From DALYLB01 sp046154695 (GTDB taxonomy: Bacteria > Acidobacteriota > Blastocatellia > RBC074), in NCBI GenBank assembly GCA_046154695.1, contig JBJXFI010000241.1, forward strand, positions 1-8,571: DNA of 8,571 nucleotides, written 5' to 3'. Below are positions 1 to 6,285 of the stretch, one piece after another. Position numbers and translations under genes: made by a program. The notes below the pieces were generated by a model, which worked only from the letters and a program-made list of their open reading frames with translations, had not been told where the DNA came from and ran no database searches. The first letter of the stretch is position 1. Each line of letters starts with the position of its first letter.

Positions 1-1
1 A

Positions 2-868
2 ATGACGCACAGATGGTTGATGTTGCTGCCGGCCCTCGCCGTGATCGGCGTTCTGTTTGTGGGCGGCGTGGCGCTCGCGATGGCGGAGAGCGCGGGGTTT
101 CTCTCGCCCGTGGGAGGCGAAAGCGGGACGTTCCGACATTATGCCTCGCTGATTGGCGACGAGGAGGTTCGCGCGTCGTTATGGCTGACATTGAAACTCG
201 CGGCGGCGGCGACAGCGGTCTCGGCGATGGCCGGGCTGGCGTTGGCGCTCGCGCTGCGAGAGGTCTCGCGGCGAAGCCGGGCGATCAACCTGCTGTTGCA
301 GATTCCGATCGCGGTGCCGCACCTGGCGATGGCGGGCGCGCTGGTGACGATCATTGCGCCGAGCGGGCTGCTGGCGAGGGCGACATACGCCCTCGGCGTC
401 ATCGGCCAGCCGGCGGACTTCCCCGCGCTGATCAATGACGAGTATGGCGCCGGCATCGTGCTGGCATATGTGTTGAAGGAGACGCCGTTCATCGCCTTGA
501 TGACGCTGGCGCTGCTGGCCCGGCTCGGGGAGGAATACGAGCAGGCCGCGCGCGTGCTCGGAGCCACAACCTGGCAGCGATTTCGGCATGTGACCCTGCC
601 GCTCGTCGCGCCCGCGGTGATCTCGTCCTCCCTGATGGTCTTCGCCTTCATCTTCGGCGCGTTCGAAATTCCCTTCCTGCTTGGGCGGCCATTCCCGTCG
701 ATGGTCTCCGTCGTGGCGCAGCAGCGTTTTCTGGATGTGAATCTGGCGGCGCGGCCCGGCGCGATCGCGCTCGCAATCGTCTGCGCGATGGCGACGACCG
801 GACTGGCGTGGGGGTACCTTCGTTTAACGAGTGCGCTGCTGAGACTGGAGCGCCCCTTTATTCTGTGA
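2..868 (+). CDS. ABC transporter permease, first of two (YnjC N-terminal-half-like)
   Basis: This is an inner-membrane permease subunit of a binding-protein-dependent ABC importer, forming half of the translocation channel with the next gene. The 288-residue product is almost entirely hydrophobic, with membrane segments near residues 5-28, 62-85, 100-121, 150-172, 205-228 and 252-275. A classical EAA loop lies at about 180-204 (QAARVLGA, then HVTLPLVAP); this loop docks on the ATPase, and the motif with its glycine and LP is intact. The length is normal for a single BPD_transp_1 permease. I take the ATG at position 2: it is followed directly by a basic residue and a membrane segment, but any ribosome binding site is outside the window, so the start is not fully secured. 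The neighbouring permease, YnjB-like lipoprotein and ATPase make it part of one importer. E. coli YnjC is a double-length protein, and this ORF would match its N-terminal half. The substrate is unknown. Confidence 0.9.
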   Translation: MTHRWLMLLPALAVIGVLFVGGVALAMAESAGFLSPVGGESGTFRHYASLIGDEEVRASLWLTLKLAAAATAVSAMAGLALALALREVSRRSRAINLLLQIPIAVPHLAMAGALVTIIAPSGLLARATYALGVIGQPADFPALINDEYGAGIVLAYVLKETPFIALMTLALLARLGEEYEQAARVLGATTWQRFRHVTLPLVAPAVISSSLMVFAFIFGAFEIPFLLGRPFPSMVSVVAQQRFLDVNLAARPGAIALAIVCAMATTGLAWGYLRLTSALLRLERPFIL

Positions 869-869
869 C

Positions 870-874
870 AAGGA
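870..874 (+). promoter_or_regulatory. Ribosome binding site that decides the start of the second permease
   Basis: AAGGA lies just after the first permease's stop codon and 7 nt before a CTG codon at 882. No ATG, GTG or TTG in the right frame lies at a suitable distance. The first canonical start, GTG at 933, is 58 nt away and has only a weak GGA (915-917) about 15 nt upstream. This placement is the main reason for preferring a start near 882. Confidence 0.5.
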
Positions 875-881
875 AAAGATT

Positions 882-1673
882 CTGCATCGAGGCTGGAAAA
901 ACACGGCGGTTGTCGGAATCACCGGTCTGGCGGTGATTCCGGTGATCCTGCTTGCGGCGAGATCGCTGGCGCAGTCATGGCGCTGGCCCGCGCTGTGGCC
1001 GCCGGGATGGAGTTTGCGCGCATGGCGCTACGTCTTCTCTGAGACGGCCGAGGTGCTGCCCGCGCTGGGCGCCAGCCTGGGCCTCGCGGCGGCCGTGACG
1101 CTTTTGGCGGCACTGGTTTCCCTGCCGGCGGCCCGCGTGCTCGCGTGGCAGGAATTTCGCGGCAAGCGCGCCGTGCTCTTCCTCCTGCTGCTTCCCGTCC
1201 TGACGCCGCCTCTCACGGCGACGATGGGCATGCATTCCCTCTTTCTGCGATATCGGCTGACCGACACGGTCGCCGGGGTCGCGCTCTCGCACCTGATTAT
1301 GTCGGTCCCGTACGCGACGCTGATGCTGACGGGAAGTTTTTCCCGCCTCGATCCGGATTTCGAGGCGCAGGCGCGAACGCTCGGCGCGAAGGCGATCGAC
1401 GTCTGGCGGCATGTGACGTTTCCGGCCATCGCCCCCGGCCTGATGGTCGCGGCCTCGTTCGCGTTTTTGATTTCGTGGAGCCAGTATCTGACGACGCTCC
1501 TGATCGGCGGAGGCCGCGTCGTTACGCTGCCCCTGACGCTGGTCGCGTTTCAACGCGGCGGCGATGAAGCGATTGCGGCGGCGCTCTCGCTGGTCTTTCT
1601 CGCGCCCGCGGCGGTGGTCGCGTTCGCCGTCGCGCGCGTCTTCCGGGAATCCCGGGAATCAACACCAAGATGA
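882..1673 (+). CDS. ABC transporter permease, second of two (YnjC C-terminal-half-like), probable CTG start
   Basis: This is the second inner-membrane permease of the importer. Counting from the first canonical start (GTG at 933) the product is 246 residues and carries an EAA loop at about 144-167 (FEAQARTLGA, then HVTFPAIAP), the ATPase-docking motif. From 933, however, the first membrane helix is cut to about 10 hydrophobic residues. The frame is open upstream and encodes the rest of that helix (NTAVVGITGLA, then VIPVILLAA), and a good AAGGA sits 7 nt before CTG 882, so I annotate a CTG start giving 263 residues. ATT at 879 is an alternative, and GTG at 933 is the conservative fallback. The gene follows the first permease after 13 nt and overlaps the binding-protein gene by ATGA (1670-1673), so translation is probably coupled. 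The extreme C-terminus encodes RESRES from an exact 9-bp tandem repeat. The family assignment is firm; the start is less so and the substrate is unknown. Confidence 0.85.
   Translation: MHRGWKNTAVVGITGLAVIPVILLAARSLAQSWRWPALWPPGWSLRAWRYVFSETAEVLPALGASLGLAAAVTLLAALVSLPAARVLAWQEFRGKRAVLFLLLLPVLTPPLTATMGMHSLFLRYRLTDTVAGVALSHLIMSVPYATLMLTGSFSRLDPDFEAQARTLGAKAIDVWRHVTFPAIAPGLMVAASFAFLISWSQYLTTLLIGGGRVVTLPLTLVAFQRGGDEAIAAALSLVFLAPAAVVAFAVARVFRESRESTPR
1643..1660 (+). repeat. Exact 9-bp tandem duplication in the permease 3' end
   Basis: CCGGGAATC occurs twice back to back (1643-1651 and 1652-1660). It is in frame and adds RES twice to the permease tail. It lies 9 nt before the ATG of the binding-protein gene, in the place where a ribosome binding site would be. 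The GGGAA within it is the only purine-rich stretch there. Confidence 0.8.
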
Positions 1674-2920
1674 AGAACTCCTCGATCTCGAATCTCGGGC
1701 TGCTGCTGCTCCCCCTCTGCCTCGCCGCATGCGGCGGAACCCGGCTGCCGGTGCGGCCGCCGCTGACCGTCGGGGAGTACAACGGGGGGCGCTGGGAAGA
1801 GATCGTCGCGCGGGCCGCGGGCACCGAAGTGAGTTTCGCGATGTGGTCCGGCGACGAGGCGCGCAACCGGCATTATCAGGGCGCGGTCGCCGCGGCCATC
1901 AAGGACCGGTATGGCATCATGCTCCGCCTCGTGCCGACGGCGGATGTCGCCGACGTGATCAACAAACTGCTGAACGAAAAGGGCGCGGGCAGGACGACAG
2001 GCGGGACGATCGATCTGATCTGGATCAACGGCGAGAATTTCCGCACGGCCAAAGAGGGTGGCGTCTTGTGGGGCCCCTTCGCCGACCGATTGCCGAACAT
2101 CAGCCATTTCGAGGCGGATGCGCGCAAGCGCGATTTCGGCACGGCCATCGACGGTTACGAGGCCCCCTATCAACGGGCGCAATTCGTGATCGCATATGAC
2201 AGCGCCCGCACGCCCGCTCCGCCGCGCTCACTGGAGCGGCTGCGCGAATGGGTGCGGGCGAATCCGGGGCGCTTCACCTATCCGGCGCCGCCCGATTTCA
2301 CGGGGTCGGCGTTTATCCGCCACATTCTGCTCCTCCACCTGCGGCGCAATTCGGCCGGCGCCGCTTTCGACGGCAGGTTCGACGAGCCGGCCTATCAACG
2401 CGCGGCGGCGGCGACCCTCGCGTTTCTCAACGAGATCAAACCGCATCTGTGGCGGCGGGGAGAAACCTATCCGGCCTCTCCCCGCGAGGCTGACCGGCTG
2501 TTCGCCAACAACGAAATCGACTTCACGATGAGCTATGACCCGAGCTTCGCTTCCGACCGCATCGCCCGCGGAGAGTTTCCGCCGTCGGCGCGGACGTTCG
2601 TTTTCGAGGAAGGCGGCCTGAGCAACCACAGTTACCTCGCGATTCCCTTCAATGCCGCCAATTCCGCGGGGGCGGCGGTCGTCGCCAATCACCTGATCTC
2701 TTACGCGCACGCGATGGAGCAGAGCCGGGCGCTCGGCTCGCTCTTTCCGCTGCGCGGCGAGAGCCTGTCGCCGGCCGATCGCGCGGCGGCGGACGAGCTT
2801 CCCCGGGGGCCGGCCACGCTCTCGATCGAAGAGCTGGCGCGGCATCGAATCCCCGAGCCGGACGCGCGATACCTCGAACGCCTGGAGAAGGATTGGCGGG
2901 AAAAGGTGCTGCGGCCATGA
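1670..2920 (+). CDS. YnjB-like ABC transporter substrate-binding lipoprotein
   Basis: This is the extracytoplasmic solute receptor of the importer. The 416-residue product starts with a lipoprotein signal peptide: charged MKNSS, a hydrophobic LLLLPLCL core and the lipobox LAAC with the lipidated cysteine at residue 21. The mature part shows YnjB-family (COG4134-type) landmarks: MWSGDEARNR at 58-67, DLIWINGENF at 115-124, GRFTYPAPPDF at 200-210 leading into TGSAFIR, and SNHSYLAIP at 318-326. The length is usual for the family. Its ATG overlaps the permease stop (ATGA, 1670-1673) and has no strong ribosome binding site, pointing to translational coupling; its own stop overlaps the ATPase start in the same way. 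E. coli YnjB has been annotated as a putative thiamine-type receptor, but the ligand is not settled, so I do not assign one. The family call rests on recognised motifs and not on an alignment. Confidence 0.88.
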   Translation: MKNSSISNLGLLLLPLCLAACGGTRLPVRPPLTVGEYNGGRWEEIVARAAGTEVSFAMWSGDEARNRHYQGAVAAAIKDRYGIMLRLVPTADVADVINKLLNEKGAGRTTGGTIDLIWINGENFRTAKEGGVLWGPFADRLPNISHFEADARKRDFGTAIDGYEAPYQRAQFVIAYDSARTPAPPRSLERLREWVRANPGRFTYPAPPDFTGSAFIRHILLLHLRRNSAGAAFDGRFDEPAYQRAAAATLAFLNEIKPHLWRRGETYPASPREADRLFANNEIDFTMSYDPSFASDRIARGEFPPSARTFVFEEGGLSNHSYLAIPFNAANSAGAAVVANHLISYAHAMEQSRALGSLFPLRGESLSPADRAAADELPRGPATLSIEELARHRIPEPDARYLERLEKDWREKVLRP

Positions 2921-3960
2921 CATCGCTGAGGCTCGACCGGCTCTCGGTCAGTTACGGGGCGACGCGGGCGCTGCGCGATTTCACGCTGGCGATCGAGGCG
3001 GCCGAACTGGTGATGCTGCTCGGACCTTCCGGCTGCGGCAAGACAACGGTTCTGAAGGCCGTCGCGGGCCTGCTCGCGCCCGACGGCGGCGACGTGCGCT
3101 TCGATGGGGCCTCTGTGCTGCCGATTCCGGCGGAGGCGCGCGGCGCGGCGATGGTTTTTCAAAAACCCCTGCTCTTTCCTCATATGACGGTCGCGGAAAA
3201 TATCGGCTTCGGCCTGAAGATGCGCCGGATGAAGCGCGCCGAGATAACCGCGCGCATCGGGCAGGCGATGCAATGGGTTCGGCTCGAAGGTTACGAGCGG
3301 CGAAGGCCGCATGAGCTTTCCGGCGGGCAGGAACAGCGGGTGGCCCTCGCGCGGGCGCTGATCGTCGAGCCGCGCGTGCTGCTGCTCGACGAACCCTTTT
3401 CGGCGCTCGATGAAAACCTGCGCGGCGAGATGCGCATGCTAGTGCGCGATCTTCAGCGGCGATTGCGGATCACCACGCTCTTTGTCACTCACGACCAGCG
3501 CGAGGCGCTCGCGATCGCCGATCGGATCGCGCTGCTGCTCGATGGGCGAATCGAGCAGTCCGGCGAGCCGCGGGACCTGCTGCTTATGCCCGCGAGCCCC
3601 CGCGCCGCCCGGTTTTTCGGCTGGGCGCTGCTGCCGGGCGAACGCGAAGGAGAAATCATCCGAACCCCCGCCGGGGCGCTCCCCGGCACCGGAGCGGCGA
3701 ATTCGTGCGTGATCGGCTTTCGGCCCGAAAACGCCCGACTCCACGCAGCCGCGGATCCGGCCGGCCAACTCGACGGATACCTGGAAGCATTGATCGATTA
3801 TGGCGCGCGCAGGCAATGGCGGGTGCGCCTGACCGGCGGCGAGATCGTCGAGGGCGATCAGGTCGCTGCGGAGAGCTCACCGCTTCCCGCGCCGGGCGAG
3901 CCGATCAGGCTTTCGGTGCCGCGGGAGGCGCTTCGCTGCTTCCCAGGCGAGAAAGCGTAA
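2917..3960 (+). CDS. ABC transporter ATP-binding protein (YnjD/PotA-like, with TOBE-like C-terminus)
   Basis: This is the cytoplasmic ATPase that powers the importer. From ATG 2917 the product is 347 residues. All nucleotide-binding motifs are present: Walker A GPSGCGKT at 36-43, Q-loop VFQKPLLFP at 80-88, signature LSGGQ at 134-138, Walker B LLLDEP at 155-160, D-loop SALD at 162-165 and the switch histidine in THDQ at 192. Residues from about 240 to 340 form a C-terminal extension containing VIGFRPEN, typical of the TOBE-type regulatory domains of PotA, FbpC and CysA ATPases. E. coli YnjD is much shorter and lacks this extension. A TTG at 2893 is in frame, but ATG 2917 is preferred because AGGTG (2904-2908) is 8 nt upstream, it gives an ATGA overlap with the lipoprotein stop, and the family N-terminus begins at about this point. 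It is the last gene of the operon. Confidence 0.93.
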   Translation: MTSLRLDRLSVSYGATRALRDFTLAIEAAELVMLLGPSGCGKTTVLKAVAGLLAPDGGDVRFDGASVLPIPAEARGAAMVFQKPLLFPHMTVAENIGFGLKMRRMKRAEITARIGQAMQWVRLEGYERRRPHELSGGQEQRVALARALIVEPRVLLLDEPFSALDENLRGEMRMLVRDLQRRLRITTLFVTHDQREALAIADRIALLLDGRIEQSGEPRDLLLMPASPRAARFFGWALLPGEREGEIIRTPAGALPGTGAANSCVIGFRPENARLHAAADPAGQLDGYLEALIDYGARRQWRVRLTGGEIVEGDQVAAESSPLPAPGEPIRLSVPREALRCFPGEKA

Positions 3961-3968
3961 TCCTCGAT

Positions 3969-4007
3969 CCTCTCCGAACGATCCTGTGCGACAGAGGCTT
4001 TTCATTT
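3969..4007 (+). terminator. Possible weak terminator after the ABC operon
   Basis: CCTCT (3969-3973) can pair with AGAGG (3993-3997) around a 19-nt loop that itself contains CTGT-GCG-ACAG (3984-3994); CTTTTCATTTT follows. The stem is short and the T tract is broken, so this is a weak candidate. It is, however, the only hairpin-plus-T arrangement I see between the ATPase stop and the next promoter. Confidence 0.25.
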
Positions 4008-4031
4008 TCCATGGCGAGGCACCTGGAAGCG

Positions 4032-4060
4032 CTGACTTGAATTCGCCCTTGCGATACAAT
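4032..4060 (+). promoter_or_regulatory. Sigma70-like promoter of the Uma2 gene
   Basis: CTGACT (4032-4037) and TACAAT (4055-4060) are separated by exactly 17 nt; they match 4 of 6 and 5 of 6 bases of the -35 and -10 consensus. The start of transcription would fall at the perfect palindrome CCCCCTGGGGG (4061-4071), leaving a leader of about 30 nt before the ATG. This suggests that the Uma2 gene is transcribed separately from the ABC operon. Confidence 0.5.
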
Positions 4061-4071
4061 CCCCCTGGGGG
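4061..4071. promoter_or_regulatory. CCCCCTGGGGG palindrome at the presumed transcription start
   Basis: This is a perfect 5+1+5 inverted repeat immediately after the TACAAT box. Its single-base centre makes it more plausible as a protein-binding site or start-site element than as a stable RNA hairpin. The role is unproven. Confidence 0.3.
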
Positions 4072-4081
4072 TTGAGAGCGA

Positions 4082-4089
4082 AAGGAGAT
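4082..4089 (+). promoter_or_regulatory. Strong ribosome binding site of the Uma2 gene
   Basis: AAGGAGAT lies 7 nt before the ATG at 4097. It is the best Shine-Dalgarno sequence in the window and fixes the start of this gene. Confidence 0.75.
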
Positions 4090-4096
4090 AAGCGCG

Positions 4097-4744
4097 ATGG
4101 CACAACCGGTATCACATACGCTTTATACGGAAGCGGAATATCTGGCCAGTGAGCGCGACGCGTTCGAGCGAAGCGAATATATCGACGGGGTCATCTACGC
4201 GATGGCGGGTGAAAGCCCCGCTCACGGCGCGATTTGTACGAACCTGGTAGCGCTTATCGCTACGCGCCTTCGCGGAACCCCCTGCCAGGTATTTACCAAA
4301 GACATGAAAGTCCGCAGCGGTCCGCTGCCGGCATCGAAGCGAAACCGAAAAGGGCTCTTTTCCTATCCCGACCTGGTTGTCGTATGCGGCGCGCTGGAAA
4401 CGCCGGACGGACATCGGGACGTCTTGCTCAATCCGAAAGCCATCATTGAAGTCCTCTCCGATTCCACGATGCACTTCGATCGCGTAGCCAAATTCCAACG
4501 ATATCAAAAATACCTGCCATCCCTGGTGGATTACGTGCTGGTATCCCAGGATCAGCCGCTGATCGAGGTCTATCATCGCGATTCTCCGAACCAAACCTCC
4601 TGGCGTTATTTTTCAGTCAGTGATCCAGAGGAAGCGATCACGATCCTTTCGATCGATTGCCCGCTATCCCTGAACGCCGTCTATGATCGCGTCACGTTCC
4701 CGCCATCAGGAGAAGATCTCGAAGAGGCAGATTCTCAGGCATAA
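4097..4744 (+). CDS. Uma2 family (DUF820) PD-(D/E)XK endonuclease-like protein
   Basis: This 215-residue protein belongs to the Uma2/DUF820 family, which has the PD-(D/E)XK nuclease fold and is usually of unknown biological function. Recognisable elements in order are EYLASERDAFERSEYIDG at about 14-31 with the conserved E/Y/DG cluster, AMAGESPAHG at 35-44, YPDLVVVCG at 90-98 with the putative metal-binding Asp92, IIEVLSDST at 116-124 with Glu118, then Asp128, Lys132 and Tyr136, and LVDYVLVSQ at 143-151. The order matches that of intact family members, so the active site looks complete. The length is close to the family norm of about 190-215. It has its own promoter and strong ribosome binding site, is not fused to anything and has no partner gene. 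Base composition looks lower in GC (near 50% in sampled lines, against about 60-65% in the ABC genes), which is compatible with transfer. The family is commonly present in many copies per genome. Nuclease activity here is inferred from fold only. Confidence 0.88.
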   Translation: MAQPVSHTLYTEAEYLASERDAFERSEYIDGVIYAMAGESPAHGAICTNLVALIATRLRGTPCQVFTKDMKVRSGPLPASKRNRKGLFSYPDLVVVCGALETPDGHRDVLLNPKAIIEVLSDSTMHFDRVAKFQRYQKYLPSLVDYVLVSQDQPLIEVYHRDSPNQTSWRYFSVSDPEEAITILSIDCPLSLNAVYDRVTFPPSGEDLEEADSQA

Positions 4745-4759
4745 CACCGCTCGCGGTGT
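4744..4759. terminator. Perfect 7-bp hairpin overlapping the Uma2 stop codon
   Basis: ACACCGC (4744-4750), TC, GCGGTGT (4753-4759) starts at the last base of the TAA. The stem is perfect and GC-rich, but no T run follows (GTGATGTTC), so it is not a standard intrinsic terminator. It could protect the 3' end or act with a second factor. Confidence 0.35.
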
Positions 4760-4798
4760 CGTGATGTTCAAATGCGTGATTCCAAATAAGACTATTTT

Positions 4799-4820
4799 GG
4801 CGGGTCGATAACGATCCGCC
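4799..4820 (-). terminator. 9-bp hairpin just after the MFS stop codon
   Basis: GGCGGGTCG (4799-4807) pairs with CGATCCGCC (4812-4820) with one wobble and an ATAA loop. It begins 4 nt beyond the MFS stop on the minus strand. On that strand it is followed by AAAATAG and not by a T tract, so efficient intrinsic termination is doubtful, although the position suits a 3'-end structure. Confidence 0.35.
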
Positions 4821-4823
4821 GGG

Positions 4824-6104
4824 TCAGTCGGATTCGGGAATCTTTCGGATCGTGCCGAGTTCCCCGATGAGCAGATGGACCGCCAGGAGCGCGAGCAGGT
4901 ACATGCCGGCGCACCCGGCGAAGATCGGCGTGAAGGAATAGGCATCGACGACGCGTCCGATGTAGCGCTGCGTGATCGCTCCCATCAAAGCGCCGAGCGC
5001 CCCGCCGAGCCCCGTGACGGTGCCGATGGCGTGGCGGGGGAAGACTTCGGCGGGAAGCGTGATGTTGCCCCACGCAGCGTGGCCGAACATCATTCCGGCG
5101 ACAACCATGAGGGCGACGGCGGGACTCGCCACCTGGGTCACCATCAGGCAGAAAACCGGCATGGCAAGCGAGACCATGAGCATTGTCGATTTGCGGGCCC
5201 GGTTCAGCGGCCAGCCGCGCGCGATCAGCAATCGCGGCATCGCGCCGCTGAAGAGATTTCCGATCGTCAGGGCCGCGAACGGAATCCAGACGAACATCCC
5301 GATCTGTTTCAGATCGAAGCCCCGCTCCTTCTGAAAATAGAAGGGGATCCAGAAATTGAGAAAATAGCTGATCGGATCGGTCAGCACCCGCGCGAGCACG
5401 CACCCCCACGTCTCCTTCATCCGCAGCAGCCTTGATAGCGGCGCCGGCTTGCTGATGTCGCCTTCGGCGTGCTGGTCGGCGAGAATCATCGCGCGCTCTT
5501 CGTCGCTGATGCGCGGATGGTCCTTCGGCAGCCGATAGATCAAGGCCCAGGCCGCCACCCAGACGAATCCGAGCGCGCCCGTCAGCAGAAACGCCGAGCG
5601 CCATCCGAACGCGAGCGCGAGAAACGAAACGACCGGGGCCGCGAACATCGAACCGAGCGCCGTACCCGCGTTGAAGATTCCCACCGCCATCGCCCGATCC
5701 TTGATCGGAAACCATTCCGCCACGGCGCGCACGCCGCCGGGAAAGCTGCCCGGCTCGAACACGCCCAGAAGAAACCGGAAAAACGAGAACTGGCCAACCG
5801 TCGATGCGAAAACGTGCAGCATATTGGCCACCGACCAGCCCGAGACAAAGACCATGAATCCACGCCTCGTCCCCACCACATCGATGATCCGTCCGCTGAC
5901 CAGATACATCACCGCGTAACTCGTGAGAAACCAGGAATTGATGTCGCCGTAACTGGCCGATTTCAGATTGAGTTCCTGCTGGATCGTGCCGATCAGGACC
6001 GCCAGCGTCTGGCGGTCGAGATAATTCAGCTCTGAAGCTAGGCAGAGCATGATCGCGATGTACCAACGCAGGTGGCGAATGGGGCGTTTCGGTTGGTCGG
6101 ACAT
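4824..6104 (-). CDS. MFS transporter, hexuronate/anion:cation symporter type (ExuT-like)
   Basis: This is a 12-helix inner-membrane secondary transporter of 426 residues, the usual length for the major facilitator superfamily. The N-terminus RWYIAIML...LNYLDRQTLAVL (13-36) is the hallmark of the anion:cation symporter branch that includes hexuronate (ExuT), galactarate and glucarate carriers. MFS motif A is present between helices 2 and 3 as GRIIDVVGTRRG (71-82). FFRFLLGVFEPGSFPGG (108-124) and AEWFPIKDRAMAVGIFNAG (129-147) are also typical of the branch, and an ISDEER-type cytoplasmic loop (199-204) follows helix 6. The start is the ATG at 6102-6104, with AAGGGA (6112-6117) 7 nt upstream on the minus strand. 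The gene converges on the Uma2 gene and diverges from the PQQ gene. A sugar acid or related carboxylate is the likely substrate class. The exact substrate cannot be read from sequence, and coupling to the quinoprotein is inference. Confidence 0.9.
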   Translation of the reverse strand: MSDQPKRPIRHLRWYIAIMLCLASELNYLDRQTLAVLIGTIQQELNLKSASYGDINSWFLTSYAVMYLVSGRIIDVVGTRRGFMVFVSGWSVANMLHVFASTVGQFSFFRFLLGVFEPGSFPGGVRAVAEWFPIKDRAMAVGIFNAGTALGSMFAAPVVSFLALAFGWRSAFLLTGALGFVWVAAWALIYRLPKDHPRISDEERAMILADQHAEGDISKPAPLSRLLRMKETWGCVLARVLTDPISYFLNFWIPFYFQKERGFDLKQIGMFVWIPFAALTIGNLFSGAMPRLLIARGWPLNRARKSTMLMVSLAMPVFCLMVTQVASPAVALMVVAGMMFGHAAWGNITLPAEVFPRHAIGTVTGLGGALGALMGAITQRYIGRVVDAYSFTPIFAGCAGMYLLALLAVHLLIGELGTIRKIPESD

Positions 6105-6111
6105 TCTCAGT

Positions 6112-6117
6112 TCCCTT
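6112..6117 (-). promoter_or_regulatory. Ribosome binding site of the MFS gene
   Basis: On the minus strand AAGGGA lies 7 nt before the ATG at 6104, supporting that start. Further upstream on the same strand TTGACT (6194-6199) resembles a -35 box, but the nearest -10-like CAATAA is 20 nt away, so I do not call a promoter. Confidence 0.6.
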
Positions 6118-6200
6118 CGTTCGGTTCAGTTGCCATTTTTGCGAGCGTGTGATTTGTGACGATTTTCTTATTGGGGCTCATTCGGCAAGAAAAAGTCAAT

Positions 6201-6231
6201 GATTGCCGGGAGCAATCCTGCGGAGGCCGCA
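6201..6231. promoter_or_regulatory. Two adjacent dyads in the divergent intergenic region
   Basis: GATTGC-N5-GCAATC (6201-6217) is followed at once by TGCGG-N3-CCGCA (6219-6231). Both are perfect and lie between the MFS gene and the promoter of the PQQ gene, where an operator for both genes would be expected. They are short enough to occur by chance; no regulator is encoded in the window. Confidence 0.3.
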
Positions 6232-6250
6232 AATTTCCTCCCGGGATCGG

Positions 6251-6279
6251 TTGACCGTTACGAAGAACCTGATTATCGT
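6251..6279 (+). promoter_or_regulatory. Sigma70-like promoter of the quinoprotein gene
   Basis: TTGACC (6251-6256) and TATCGT (6274-6279) are 17 nt apart, with 5 of 6 and 4 of 6 consensus matches. Transcription would start near 6286, leaving a leader of roughly 115 nt. The -35 box lies inside the small inverted repeat CGGT-TG-ACCG (6248-6257). Confidence 0.45.
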
Positions 6280-6285
6280 TCGCGG

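Noticed and set aside
2893..2916. TTG start extending the ATPase by 8 residues
   Set aside because: ATG 2917 has a well-spaced AGGTG, forms the same ATGA overlap as the other junction and fits the usual N-terminus of ABC ATPases.
4011..4040. Nine-codon ORF just after the ABC operon
   Set aside because: It has no ribosome binding site, is too short to be distinguished from chance and overlaps the Uma2 promoter's -35 box.
4037..4060. Promoter using TTGAAT (4037-4042) as -35 box
   Set aside because: The spacing to TACAAT would be only 12 nt; CTGACT at 4032-4037 with 17 nt fits far better.
4792..6066. Long 424-codon minus-strand frame overlapping the MFS gene
   Set aside because: It is the +1 shadow of the MFS transporter; the other frame has the full set of MFS motifs and a proper ribosome binding site.
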